Source of the DNA: an uncultured candidate division Zixibacteria bacterium
GTDB lineage: Bacteria; Zixibacteria; MSB-5A5; GN15; PGXB01
Assembly: GCA_937925655.1 (NCBI GenBank)
Contig: CALAMC010000064.1
Span: forward strand, 1-64,000
Reading direction: 5' to 3'
DNA length: 64,000 nt
The translations under genes were made by a program, and so were the position numbers. Numbering within the stretch: the first letter of the stretch is position 1; every line of letters begins with the position of its first letter. The notes beneath the pieces were generated by a model, which worked only from the letters and a program-made list of their open reading frames with translations, was not told where the DNA came from and did not search any database. Shown here one piece after another: positions 39,226-47,773 of this stretch.

Positions 39226-40013
39226 GTTTGATAAAAAACGCCACGATCACGATAGCCAAAAAGAAACCCCTGGGGCGCGGGTATTACCGCTTTACGGTCG
39301 GACCTTTTCCCAAAGTCTCCGTCATTAAACCGGGACAATTCATTCACCTCAAGATCCCCGACACCAACATATATTTTCGTCGCGCCTTTTCAGTCTATGA
39401 TATCAATCCCAAAACCGATACCATCGAAATAATTTTCAAAGTCTTCGGGCGCGGCACCGCCCTGCTGGCCAAACTCCGCGACGGCGACGTCGTCGATATT
39501 CTCGGCCCGCTCGGCAATGGCTTCACCCTGCCCCGCAAAGATGACACGGCCGTCATGGTCGCCGGGGGCATCGGTATGCCGCCGATATATTTTCTGGCCA
39601 AACACCTGATCGAAAAGGGTTATAACCCCGATAAAATTTCATACTTCTATGGCGGCAACACCAAAGACGACCTCGTCGATATCGCCCGCATCCGCAAAAC
39701 CGGCGTGAAACTATTCCCCGCCACGCTCGATGGCTCTTCCGGTTTCAAAGGACTGGTCACCGAAGCCATAATGAATAAAATCGACCTCGATGCCAAAAAT
39801 ATCCGTTTCTTCGCCTGCGGCCCGGAGGGCATGCTCAAAGCCGTCGATGATTTAGCCCGCGGCCACAATATCCCCGGACAACTCTCGCTCGAGGCTCCCA
39901 TGCCGTGCGGTATCGGCGTTTGCCTGGGGTGCATCCGCCCCCTTCGCGAGGGTGGCTACACCCGCGTCTGCCGCGAGGGCCCGGTCTATAATATCGGGGA
40001 GGTGATCCTATGA
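39222..40013 (+). CDS. pyrK: Dihydroorotate dehydrogenase electron-transfer subunit PyrK
   Basis: The 263-residue flavo-iron-sulfur subunit passes electrons from dihydroorotate oxidation to NAD+. FAD site: YFRRAFSVYD (about 49-58). NAD site: GGIGMPPIYFLAKHL (about 109-123). The C-terminal [2Fe-2S] ligands lie in CGIGVCLGC ... CREG, with the standard four-Cys spacing of PyrK. ATGA-type overlaps tie it to the upstream TPR gene and downstream pyrD, ensuring equal production of both subunits. Confidence 0.95.
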   Translation: MSLIKNATITIAKKKPLGRGYYRFTVGPFPKVSVIKPGQFIHLKIPDTNIYFRRAFSVYDINPKTDTIEIIFKVFGRGTALLAKLRDGDVVDILGPLGNGFTLPRKDDTAVMVAGGIGMPPIYFLAKHLIEKGYNPDKISYFYGGNTKDDLVDIARIRKTGVKLFPATLDGSSGFKGLVTEAIMNKIDLDAKNIRFFACGPEGMLKAVDDLARGHNIPGQLSLEAPMPCGIGVCLGCIRPLREGGYTRVCREGPVYNIGEVIL

Positions 40014-40924
40014 CCCCCAATCTGGCCATCGACATCGCCGGCGTGAAATTCAAAAACCCGATTTTAACCGCCTCCGGCACGTGCGGCTACGGCGAAGAAC
40101 TGGCCGATATTTTCCCGCTCAAAACGCTCGGCGGCATTGTCACCAAAACCATTACCCTTCAGCCGCGCGATGGTCATCGTCCGCCGCGAACCGCCGAAAC
40201 CGCCTCCGGCATGCTCAACGCCATAGGTCTGGCCAATGTCGGCGTCGATAAGTACATCACTGATAAACTTCCGTTTTTCGATAAACTCGATCTCGTCCTC
40301 GTCGTCAACGTCGCCGGGTGGAAAATCGGCGATTATGTCGAACTGTGTGCCCGCCTGACCGACCATCCCCGCGTCGATATGATCGAGCTTAATTTCTCCT
40401 GTCCCAACGTGGAACTGGGCATGGAACTGGCCGGCAACGCCGAACTGGCCGAAAAAGCGGTGCGCGAAGTCAAAAAAGTCTGCACCAAACCGATTATCGC
40501 CAAGCTCTCGCCCAACGTGACCGATGTCCCGTCCATCGCCAAAGCCTGCGAAGCGGGCGGCGCCGATGCCGTCTCGCTTATCAATACTTTGGTCGGCATG
40601 GCCGTCGATATCGAATCGTGGCGACCAAGGCTCACCAATAACACCGGCGGCCTCTCCGGCCCGTGCATCAAGCCGGTCGCCCTGGCCAAAGTCTTTCAAG
40701 TATCCAAAGCGGTCAAAATTCCCATTATTGGCGTCGGTGGGATTTCAACGTATGCCGACGTCGTCGAGTTCATGCTTTGCGGGGCGAGCGCGGTGCAGGT
40801 CGGGACCGCCCTGTTTGTTGAACCCGACGCCCCCGTCAAAATTATCAAAGGCTTGAATAAATATCTTAAAGATCATAAATTGACTTCCGTAACGGATTTA
40901 ATCGGAAAGGTCAGGGTCTGGTAA
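40010..40924 (+). CDS. pyrD: Dihydroorotate dehydrogenase catalytic subunit PyrD (class 1B)
   Basis: Fourth step of UMP synthesis; FMN enzyme of 304 residues, normal length. PILTASGTCGYG (about 18-29), KTITLQPRDGHRPPR and the active-site Cys in LNFSCPNVE (about 126-134; class 1 enzymes use Cys where class 2 use Ser) are visible. GVGGISTYADVVEFMLCGASAVQVGTA marks the phosphate and FMN-binding end. The adjacency of pyrK identifies it as the NAD-dependent class 1B type. One base separates the stop from the pyrF start. Confidence 0.97.
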   Translation: MTPNLAIDIAGVKFKNPILTASGTCGYGEELADIFPLKTLGGIVTKTITLQPRDGHRPPRTAETASGMLNAIGLANVGVDKYITDKLPFFDKLDLVLVVNVAGWKIGDYVELCARLTDHPRVDMIELNFSCPNVELGMELAGNAELAEKAVREVKKVCTKPIIAKLSPNVTDVPSIAKACEAGGADAVSLINTLVGMAVDIESWRPRLTNNTGGLSGPCIKPVALAKVFQVSKAVKIPIIGVGGISTYADVVEFMLCGASAVQVGTALFVEPDAPVKIIKGLNKYLKDHKLTSVTDLIGKVRVW

Positions 40925-41755
40925 ATGAGCGCCATAGGTGAACTAAGAGAAATACAGGAAAAGAATAAATCGTTAATCTGTGTCGGGCTCGATATCGATC
41001 CCAAAAAAGTCCCCCAGAAATTCGCCGGGTCGATCAAGGGCTACTATGATTTCGCCGCCCGCATCATCGAGGCCACGCAGGACATCGTCTGTGCCTACAA
41101 ACCTAACATCGCCTTTTTCATGGCGATGGGGCCGGAGGGGTTGTCGCTTCTGGAAAAAATTATCAAGAAAATCCCCGATGAAATACGCGTCATCCTCGAC
41201 GGCAAAATGGGCGATATCGGCAACACCGCCGCGTACTACGCCACCGCCGCCTTCGACCGCTTCAAAGCCGACTGGGTGACCCTTAATCCGTACATGGGTT
41301 ACGATGCCATACGGCCGTTTCTCGATTACCCCGGCAAAGGTGCTTTTATATTATGCCTGACTTCCAATACCGGCAGCCGCGATTTTCAGTTAATGCACGT
41401 CGTCAACAAACCGGTCTATATGTACGTCGCCGAGAAAGTCGCCTACTGGGACAAAGAACAGAATCTCGGTCTGGTGGTCGGTGCGACTCATCCGGGCAAA
41501 CTGGCCGAAATCCGCGCCATCGCCCGCGAGATGCCGATACTCATTCCCGGCGTCGGGGCGCAGGGGGGAGACCTCGAAGCCTCGGCCAAGGCGGGGACGC
41601 TGAACTTCACCAAGCTGGCCGTGATCAATGTCGGCCGGAGCGTGCTCTATGCTTCCGATGGTGACAATTTCGACCAAGCCGCCCGCGCGGAGGTGGAACG
41701 ATTGAATGGCATCATCACCGCCATGCGCGAAAAGAAAGCCGAAGGCCAGGGATAG
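40925..41755 (+). CDS. pyrF: Orotidine-5'-phosphate decarboxylase (type 2 PyrF)
   Basis: Last step of UMP synthesis; 276 residues, as expected for the longer type 2 PyrF. VGLDIDPKKVPQ near the N-terminus and the catalytic Asp-Lys-Asp pattern in ILDGKMGDIGNTA (about 90-102) are present. The substrate loop VGATHPGKLAEIR and IPGVGAQGGD also fit. It closes the pyrK-pyrD-pyrF set at the end of the sirtuin operon. No clear terminator follows; the next 700 bases are repeat-rich. Confidence 0.96.
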   Translation: MSAIGELREIQEKNKSLICVGLDIDPKKVPQKFAGSIKGYYDFAARIIEATQDIVCAYKPNIAFFMAMGPEGLSLLEKIIKKIPDEIRVILDGKMGDIGNTAAYYATAAFDRFKADWVTLNPYMGYDAIRPFLDYPGKGAFILCLTSNTGSRDFQLMHVVNKPVYMYVAEKVAYWDKEQNLGLVVGATHPGKLAEIRAIAREMPILIPGVGAQGGDLEASAKAGTLNFTKLAVINVGRSVLYASDGDNFDQAARAEVERLNGIITAMREKKAEGQG

Positions 41756-41880
41756 GTTTTGTCCTTACCGGATTTGCGCGCGGCAAATGTCCACAGGCCT
41801 CCTGATTCTTAGAAGGATCTGCCCGATGGCTTGGGATATATGCCATCCCGCCCCTTTAATGTCATTCCAACCCCTTCAAT

Positions 41881-41907
41881 GTCATTCCCGCGAAAGCGGG
41901 AATCCAG
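41881..41907. repeat. Intact chromosomal palindromic repeat
   Basis: The arms attcccgc and gcgggaat (41884-41891/41896-41903) form a perfect hairpin with loop gaaa inside the unit beginning gtc and ending ccag. The left-edge copy (87-137) is split by about 24 foreign bases. A truncated gtcattcca unit also lies just before this copy, around 41860. Confidence 0.7.
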
Positions 41908-41975
41908 TCTTTTTTCTTCTGACATAGGGCCAAACCCGGCCCCTCTCCGCTATTCTGCCATCTTGATGCTATTTC

Positions 41976-42189
41976 CAATTCGTAAATCATGAGTTTTTAC
42001 GAGATTTTCGTCATTTTCTACGAGTTTGAACCATACACCTTCTGTTGACCGGGTTTTGACTTATATAGACATCTTGTTGATCATCAATCAATTACAATGC
42101 ATTATCGTGCCGCGCCGAAATTTGGCGAATTCCCCAATTCGTAAACTACGAACTTTTACGAGATTCATCTCGTAGTTTACGAGTTTGAA
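41976..42189. repeat. Two diverged 55-base direct repeats with inverted-repeat core
   Basis: The units caattcgtaaa...tacgagtttgaa at 41976-42030 and 42135-42189 are similar along their whole length. In the second, cgtaaactacga (42140-42151) and tcgtagtttacg (42170-42181) are perfect reverse complements 18 bases apart. Their origin is unknown: possibly regulatory sites or a decayed mobile-element end. Confidence 0.55.
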
Positions 42190-42453
42190 TAGCACATGAG
42201 CCCATGTTTCATTTATCTTTCAAATCGTTTATGTTGATGGCAATCAATCACTTCTCATTTTTATGCCAATGATTTCTTGCCATCCGGCACACCATTTGTA
42301 TTACGTAAACCTGTCGTTTATGACCACGTGTTTTCGCAACCGTATTTTGACGAATAAAAAATGTCCTAGATAAGACGTTTTCGACCTCTCCGTTTTTGGC
42401 TTTGTCTCTTATCCAGAGAAAAATAGGTTCTTTAAAAATTAGGGCTATTTGAA

Positions 42454-43230
42454 ATGACAATTGGTGTTCGGCATTGGTTAATTATGCTGGCAATTTTGCT
42501 CGAAGCCGCAATTGGTTTCGCCCAGGGCTTTGATGTTGACAAGGGCACGCCTCCGCCTACCCGAACCAGCCCTATGGTATACCGGCTGAATTCCCCACTT
42601 TTCGAAAAATATCGGTTCCTGATTATGCCTCCATGCCGTGACGCCGTATTTAAGGAATGTGCCGATTGGGCGGTCAACTTATTATCCTACGGTGGCTTCG
42701 TCCCCGTTAACATTCGAATGATTGAAGATACATTATTTGAAATCAAATTGCAGTCAACGATATTTTTCCGTATCGATAATCTCGAAAGCAGTTATCGTCT
42801 CCCGTACAATTTCAGGCTTTGGGTTGTCTTCGACGCCGACACCGCCCGATATTATGTCAATTTTGATACCTTAACCGATATCCTGACAATTGAAGAAGAC
42901 CGCCGGAATACTTCGGCCGATTTCATTAACCTTGTGCCGATTCGAAAAATTCCTGAAAACGTCGGCTGGATTATTTTTTCCGATAGGGATACCAAATTGC
43001 TTCGCAATTTCCGAGATGAGATTTCCACGGTGGCCGAATTGATAACCTTGGAAGAGGGGTACTATATGTGCCTGCCATTCGACATTATTAAAGCCAGATT
43101 GTCGAGCTTCTCCGTCAATAAAATAAACAATTTTTATATCCAGTTTTTCAGGTGCAAAGAGCATGATAGAAGAAATATCCGGAAAATTATTGAGAAATAC
43201 CCGACTCGAATCGCCGATCGGGTAAAGTGA
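42454..43230 (+). CDS. Exported protein of unknown function
   Basis: The 258-residue product has a signal peptide (about 1-23, ending GFAQGF). Residues 48-120 contain FEKYRFLIMPPCRDAVFKECADWAVN and FEIKLQSTIFFRIDNLESSYRLPYNFR, a mixed alpha/beta region without recognisable motifs. The rest includes several Asp-rich turns. No homologous family is apparent to me. Base composition is more AT-rich than the pyr operon. The stop overlaps the start of the following TPR gene (GTGA), so the pair is co-transcribed. Confidence 0.65.
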   Translation: MTIGVRHWLIMLAILLEAAIGFAQGFDVDKGTPPPTRTSPMVYRLNSPLFEKYRFLIMPPCRDAVFKECADWAVNLLSYGGFVPVNIRMIEDTLFEIKLQSTIFFRIDNLESSYRLPYNFRLWVVFDADTARYYVNFDTLTDILTIEEDRRNTSADFINLVPIRKIPENVGWIIFSDRDTKLLRNFRDEISTVAELITLEEGYYMCLPFDIIKARLSSFSVNKINNFYIQFFRCKEHDRRNIRKIIEKYPTRIADRVK

Positions 43231-44461
43231 GGCCTGCCGTAATGTCTTTATGGAATATTATTCGCAAAATAGAATTCAAGTATATTCCGAGATTTTTATG
43301 CATTTTGCTGTCTTTGTCATGTTTAGCTGTAATTTGTGGTGATTCTTGTCTGGCAGATGAATCGCAAAAAGGAACAAAAGCCGAGGAATACTACTATGAT
43401 GCCGCTGCAGAGTATGTAAATGGCGAATATGACAGAGCCGCTAATGTATTAAGAAAAGCAATCCAACTGGATACGACTTTTGCCAACGCATATAATCTTC
43501 TGGGCATGTCATATCTGAAATTGCGACAATGGCCATCCGCCGAACAGACATTACGCCGGGCGATTGAATGTGACTCAAATTACGCTTATGCATATTATAA
43601 TTTAAGTGAAGCAATATACTCCAATCCTGTCAAAAGCGATGAGGAAATCGCCGAGGCCGTAAGGTTTCTTAAAGAATCCCTCCAACATGAGGGCAACCCG
43701 GATCAGATACTGAAGATCCACATCCGACTTGGTGATTATCTCTATTCGCTTGGTGATGTCGAGGGTGCCTGGTATGAATACTATCGGGCCATTCTTATCG
43801 ATTCACTCTGCCTGCCGGCGCGGCTGGGATTGGCCAATACTTTGGATGATTCCGCCGCCGCGGAAGAAATCCTTAAAATTCTTGATATTGTTCAACTTAT
43901 ACGCCGGCCCTGCGATACCAGGCCAATCTGGCCATTATTGATAATAATTTCCTTCAAGCCATTATCCTTTATAACCGGGCCCTTGATTATGACTCCAGTC
44001 GATGTCTGACATACCATAGCCTGATTCAATTGATTGATTACTATTCCGATATTGTCGCCTATTGGAAAGACTGGTATTTTGTTGAAGGCAAAAAGAAAGG
44101 CAGCACTTTATTTGTCCCCTGGTTCGGGTATAAAAAATACGAGACAATGCTAAAAGACCAAGGAATTAAATTTTCGCGAAATGGCAGAGATTATAAAAAA
44201 CTGGTGGCCGTATGTCGGGATTCGCTTTTTGTCCCCCTCGGCATTAAACGAATGATAATTAATTACCGCCAGAAAATATTCTTGCGCCAGGATAGCACAT
44301 CCTGCTTTAAAATGTCTGAATTCCTTGATGCCCTGGGAAACGTCTTGACCGAGTTTCGCATGAATACGAAATTGAAAGCACGAAGAAATACTTCCTGCCC
44401 TCTGCCGATTAAAAAAGATGAACTTCCCCAATTCAAGGCCGCCCTGATCCATAACCAATAG
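43227..44461 (+). pseudogene. TPR-repeat exported protein interrupted by a frameshift
   Basis: The first frame (43227 to about 43893; GTG start, or ATG at 43242) gives an N-terminal signal or membrane segment (about 16-42). TPR units follow, such as AAAEYVNGEYDRAANVLRKA and LGMSYLKLRQWPSAEQTLRRA. After KILDIVQL this frame loses its TPR character and stops at 44009. In the frame shifted by -1 the sequence reads on smoothly as TPALRYQANLAIIDNNFLQA and continues to 44461, ending QFKAALIHNQ. The shifted frame has stops at 43874 and 43880, so the break lies between about 43883 and 43905. No slippery heptamer is present. I infer a one-base deletion (or two-base insertion) in the genome or the assembly. 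The intact protein would be about 410 residues. Confidence 0.75.
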
Positions 44462-44651
44462 TCTTTAATCCGTAATCCCCCCCCAATTTCCCTACAATCC
44501 CAATGGTATTTCCGCCCCTCCCATTAAGTATGAGCCCTATAATTATGTTTACTAATGTTGCGACCGGCCTGCCTATTAAGGATAAAACTACAAAAATTGA
44601 CAAAACGAACCCGATCTTCTGCAACCCATACGATGACTTTGAATTATCCAT
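44433..44651 (-). CDS. Possible small membrane protein
   Basis: The 72-residue product has one long or two short hydrophobic segments (GFVLSIFVVLSLIG and TLVNIIIGLIL), followed by a Gly-rich tail. It overlaps the end of the frameshifted TPR gene on the other strand. There is no good ribosome-binding site, and the sequence partly coincides with a diverged copy of the acgaaccc repeat, so it may be chance. Low confidence. Confidence 0.25.
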   Translation of the reverse strand: MDNSKSSYGLQKIGFVLSIFVVLSLIGRPVATLVNIIIGLILNGRGGNTIGIVGKLGGDYGLKTIGYGSGRP

Positions 44652-44889
44652 GCCAAAACCGCCGAAAGCGAGAAAATATTTATGCCCTGCACTACAAGCT
44701 TACTATCGAAATTGCCGTTGTGCCACAACCCCATACCGGTTTTTGCCACGAGTTTTATCAGCAAAAAATTAAAAATTTTTCAAGAACGAACCCATTTTGC
44801 CATAACCCAAACCTATATAAAGCATTATGTTGTACAGTTCATAACAAGACTTGAAACCGGGGAACTAAAAAACCGTAAATCATACTATT
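44462..44889. repeat. Intergenic stretch with acgaaccc repeat copies
   Basis: This 430-base AT-rich stretch has no secure gene on the plus strand. It contains one good copy of the 22-base motif acgaacccattttgcc(a/g)taacc (44786-44807) and a diverged copy at about 44604-44625. The best match of the same motif lies further on at 45431-45452. Confidence 0.5.
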
Positions 44890-45345
44890 ATGAAAACAAA
44901 AGAAAACATGATTCTGCCGCCGACATACTTCTACTGCTGTCTGGCCGTCGCCGTCGGACTGCATTTTCTGTATCCCATCCATGATTTTCTCGACTGGCCA
45001 TATAATTTGGCTGGCCTTGTGCCCTTGATAGCCGGCTTTTGGATCGCCTTGCACGGTGAAAATATCTTCAAAAAAGAGGGAACCGCCATCAAGCCGTATC
45101 ACGATGCCTCCAAACTGGTCACCTATGGCCCTTTCTCCTTCAGCCGCCACCCGATGTATCTCGGTTTCGTGATATTTTTAATCGGTGAAGGACTGATTCT
45201 TGGGTCTGTGATTTCGTTTGTCCCGGCCGTAATCATGTTTTTGATTCTGCGGATCAAGTTCATCCCGATGGAAGAAAAATCTATGATGCGTCTGTTCGGC
45301 GATGACTATCTCGCATACAAACGCCGCGTCCGGATGTGGATTTAA
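44890..45345 (+). CDS. Isoprenylcysteine carboxyl methyltransferase (ICMT)-like membrane protein
   Basis: The 151-residue product has four predicted membrane helices (about 10-28, 36-52, 95-112, 113-128). The core GPFSFSRHPMYLGFV (about 80-94) and the C-terminal EEKSMMRLFGDDYLAYKRRVRMW carry the Arg-His-Pro and Glu...Tyr residues that bind AdoMet in the ICMT/phospholipid methyltransferase superfamily. Bacterial members methylate varied small or lipid substrates; the substrate is unknown. Standalone gene; no clear Shine-Dalgarno precedes the first ATG (a second in-frame ATG lies at 44908). Confidence 0.87.
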   Translation: MKTKENMILPPTYFYCCLAVAVGLHFLYPIHDFLDWPYNLAGLVPLIAGFWIALHGENIFKKEGTAIKPYHDASKLVTYGPFSFSRHPMYLGFVIFLIGEGLILGSVISFVPAVIMFLILRIKFIPMEEKSMMRLFGDDYLAYKRRVRMWI

Positions 45346-45766
45346 TTTCAAACGCGCGGCGGTCGAATTGGACCGGCGTGGCCCACCCTTCAGGGTGGGA
45401 ATTCTGGAATAAAATGAAATATTTCCGCATACGAACCCATTTTGCCGTAACCAATACAGCGCTATTGCCTTGAGTCGAATTGTGGATGGCATAGCTCCAT
45501 GTTCCGTATGATGCAGGTCTGGCTCCCGGTGAAGCGCATCGGAACGCGAAACCCGACACGAAGATGTCGAAATTTGCAGTACGTTGTGCCCGGTGGGTCC
45601 TCAGACCCACCGGGAATACCGGTCGGTTTGAGAACCGACCGACCACAACATTGGTAATAATCACCCCGAACTCGCTGTTCAAAATTTGAACACAATAGGG
45701 AATTGTCCCAATAACGTAAAGAATCATCGCCTCCGGTCGATAATGAGATAAAACGGAGGTTTGCTG
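45346..45766. other. Intergenic region with three hairpins and a repeat copy
   Basis: No gene is supported. It holds the hairpin 45382-45399 (8-bp stem), a repeat copy at 45431-45452, and two perfect hairpins at 45589-45614 and 45621-45640. A Shine-Dalgarno GGAGG (45755-45759) at the end belongs to the following gene. Confidence 0.6.
45589..45640. repeat. Tandem perfect hairpins (ggtc/gacc type)
   Basis: The arms cccggtgggtc/gacccaccggg (45589-45599/45604-45614, loop ctca) and ggtcggtt/aaccgacc (45621-45628/45633-45640, loop tgag) are perfect. Like the elements at 43-66 and 2234-2299 they pair ggtc with gacc around a short loop, but the stem sequence differs. They seem to be members of one structural repeat family. 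Confidence 0.65.
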
Positions 45767-46360
45767 ATGAAAAGACTACTTATGCTGTTGGTGTTGCTGT
45801 GCTTCGCCGCGCCGTCATTTGCCCTGACCGGCATTTCGCTCGGTATTCGCGGCGGCATGGTGACCAACTACGACCAGGAAGCGCTGGCTCTTCCGGGCGC
45901 CGATCTGGAAGAAATGAACCTTGTCGGCGGACAGTTGAAAATATCCACCCTGCCCCTGTTCGACGTCCTTCTGGCCGGCGAATACGCCTGGAAAAACCAG
46001 AGTCAGGTTTATGGCGGCGACGTGTTCGAGCTCAAACGCCACGACTGGGTCTTCAGCGCCACCGCGCTGTATCCCATTAAGCTCCAGGTTATTTCGCCGT
46101 TTCTGGGCGGCGGCTTAAGCTCCCACAGCCTGGGCTATGACTACACCCGCCCGCTGTCGCTGTCGCTCGAAGACAATAACATTTCGGTTCCCGAGGCTGA
46201 TAACCGTCTCGGCTACCACCTTGTTGGCGGCGCCGAAATCGCCCCGCCCGCATTCCCCTTATCCTTTACCGCGGAGTATCGCTTGAACTGGATTGACACG
46301 CCGGTGGAAGTTACCAAGTATAATTCCATCACGGTCAGCGCCAATTTCAAGCTCCCCTAA
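45767..46360 (+). CDS. Small outer-membrane beta-barrel protein
   Basis: The 197-residue product starts at the ATG at 45767, seven bases after GGAGG. The signal peptide MKRLLMLLVLLCFAAPSFA is cleaved at about residue 19. The mature part alternates hydrophobic and polar residues in strands such as LSIGIRGG-like GISLGIRGGMV, VLLAGEYAW and PLSFTAEYRLNW, ending SANFKLP. This is the layout of eight-strand OmpX/OmpA-barrel-like proteins. No function can be assigned. An intrinsic terminator follows. Confidence 0.72.
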   Translation: MKRLLMLLVLLCFAAPSFALTGISLGIRGGMVTNYDQEALALPGADLEEMNLVGGQLKISTLPLFDVLLAGEYAWKNQSQVYGGDVFELKRHDWVFSATALYPIKLQVISPFLGGGLSSHSLGYDYTRPLSLSLEDNNISVPEADNRLGYHLVGGAEIAPPAFPLSFTAEYRLNWIDTPVEVTKYNSITVSANFKLP

Positions 46361-46390
46361 AAGTTAGTAAAAAAATATCCAAGCTGAAAA

Positions 46391-46421
46391 AAGGTCCCGA
46401 CCTTGGTCGGGATCTTTTTTT
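46391..46421 (+). terminator. Intrinsic terminator after the barrel gene
   Basis: A nine-base stem gtcccgacc/ggtcgggat (46394-46402 with 46405-46413, one G-T pair) is followed by a run of seven T. It ends the barrel transcript before the nuclease gene. Confidence 0.8.
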
Positions 46422-46485
46422 ATATGTGATTGCGCCGCGCCCGGTCATAGACTATCTTATGGCGAAATTTCCACGGAGGTATCTC

Positions 46486-47709
46486 ATGACCAGAAAATAC
46501 AGTTATTCCAGTATCGACAAATATAACAATTGTCCCCGTCAATACAAGTTCGACAAAATCGAAAAGGTAACGGTTGCAAAAAAACTCACGGCCGATCTGA
46601 TTCTTGGAAACGCCGTCCATAAAACCCTCGAAAGCCTGTACCGCACCAAACTCAACGGACGGGTCATGCCCCTTGAGGAATTAATCGATACTTATAACCG
46701 TCGCTGGGAAGAATCGGATAAATCCAAAATCGTGGTTGTCCGTGAAAGTGATTCTATTGAGGATTTTATCGAAACCGGCCGCATCGGACTTAAAAAATTC
46801 TATGACAAATACGCGCCGTTCGACGATGGTCAGTCGCTGATTATCGAGCAATTCGTCGATTTCCCGCTCGATCCCAACGAGCGTTTCCATATTACGGGTA
46901 AAATCGATCGTCTGGCCCGCCATGACGACGGGATAGTCGAAATAATCGATTACAAGACTCAAGCGATGCTTCCCACCCAAATTGAACTGGATAATAATCA
47001 CCAGATGGCCCTGTATTTGATGGCCGTGCGTCATTTGTGGCCGGACTTTAAAACCGTTCGTGCCCGGCAGGTATTTATTCGTCACGGCCTCGAAATGACC
47101 GCCAATATCGATGATAACCGTCTGGAAGAAATACGCTATGCAATCTATCAAAATATCCTCGAAATAGAAGACGCCGCCAAAAACGACAATTTCCCGCCCA
47201 AAGAAAGCGGGCTTTGCAACTGGTGCGAATATTTTAACTTATGCCCCGCCAAACGCCACCAGATGGCGCTTGAGGGCAATCAGGACGAGCAGTTCGATGA
47301 AAAAGTCGGGGAGAAGCTGGCCGAGCAATATATCCGGCTCGACAAGGATATTAAATCTAAAACCGCCGAGCTCAAAGCGCTCAAAGAGGATATCATCCAA
47401 TTCTGCGAAGAATCCGATCTAACCAAGCTGTATTCAGCCGACGGAGAGGTGAATGTAAGATTTTCCGAAAGCGAAGAATTCCCGTCGAAAACGGCCAACT
47501 CCGATGCCTTTCTTAATCTTTCCATCCTGGCTCGAGATGCCGGGCTCGATGAAGTTTTCAAACTCGACCAGAATGTCTTGTACAAAGAGTTTTACCGTGC
47601 CGATAAATTACCCCCGGAATTAAAGGAAAAAATGGGAGTTTTTCTGGTCAAAAGGAAAAGCGCTCGGGTAACCACGAAAGCGGCCGCCGACGATGAGGAA
47701 ACTCAATAA
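46486..47709 (+). CDS. PD-(D/E)XK nuclease-family protein (RecB-like)
   Basis: The 407-residue product starts at the ATG at 46486 with GGAGG six bases upstream; the frame is open to 46426, but that start has no ribosome-binding site. The N-terminal motif SYSSIDKYNNCPRQYKFDKI is the usual start of RecB/AddB-type nuclease domains. The His of NAVHKTLE, GKIDRL (Asp), EIIDYKTQ (Asp-x-Lys) and HQMALYLMAV follow the family order. Three of four iron-sulfur Cys are seen in LCNWCEYFNLCPA. An extra helical C-terminus (about 290-400) is family-variable. Probably a single-strand DNA exonuclease in repair. No cas gene is nearby, so I do not call it Cas4. Confidence 0.88.
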   Translation: MTRKYSYSSIDKYNNCPRQYKFDKIEKVTVAKKLTADLILGNAVHKTLESLYRTKLNGRVMPLEELIDTYNRRWEESDKSKIVVVRESDSIEDFIETGRIGLKKFYDKYAPFDDGQSLIIEQFVDFPLDPNERFHITGKIDRLARHDDGIVEIIDYKTQAMLPTQIELDNNHQMALYLMAVRHLWPDFKTVRARQVFIRHGLEMTANIDDNRLEEIRYAIYQNILEIEDAAKNDNFPPKESGLCNWCEYFNLCPAKRHQMALEGNQDEQFDEKVGEKLAEQYIRLDKDIKSKTAELKALKEDIIQFCEESDLTKLYSADGEVNVRFSESEEFPSKTANSDAFLNLSILARDAGLDEVFKLDQNVLYKEFYRADKLPPELKEKMGVFLVKRKSARVTTKAAADDEETQ

Positions 47710-47740
47710 AAAACGGCCCCGACTTTCCGGTCGGGACCGT
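47705..47740 (-). terminator. Intrinsic terminator of the minus-strand cohesin-like gene
   Basis: A ten-base stem (47714-47723 with 47730-47739, one mismatch) is followed on the minus strand by a T-run (the complement of aataaaaaa at 47705-47713). It lies 34 bases past the end of the gene at 47774-48301. Confidence 0.75.
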
Positions 47741-47773
47741 ATCAGCTTGGTTACGTGCTCGTTTTAATGAATA

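Larger units (their letters stand above)
41756..42453. other. Repeat-rich, AT-rich intergenic region
   Basis: There is no supported gene in this 700-base stretch. It holds an intact gtcattcccgcgaaagcgggaatccag-type repeat (41881-41907). It also holds a pair of related 55-base units (41976-42030 and 42135-42189), the second of which contains a perfect 12-base inverted repeat. A 70-codon minus-strand frame at 42248-42460 has no ribosome-binding site or family match. Confidence 0.6.

Noticed and set aside
42248..42460. A 70-codon minus-strand frame in the repeat-rich region
   Set aside because: No Shine-Dalgarno, no domain, and it overlaps the start of the exported protein gene.
43883..43905. 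Programmed -1 frameshift in the TPR gene
   Set aside because: No slippery heptamer or downstream pseudoknot is evident in the window where the frames must switch; a mutation or sequence error is simpler.
46486..47709. RecB-like nuclease considered as Cas4
   Set aside because: No cas1, cas2 or array is nearby; the protein is longer than Cas4 and matches general PD-(D/E)XK nuclease-family proteins.
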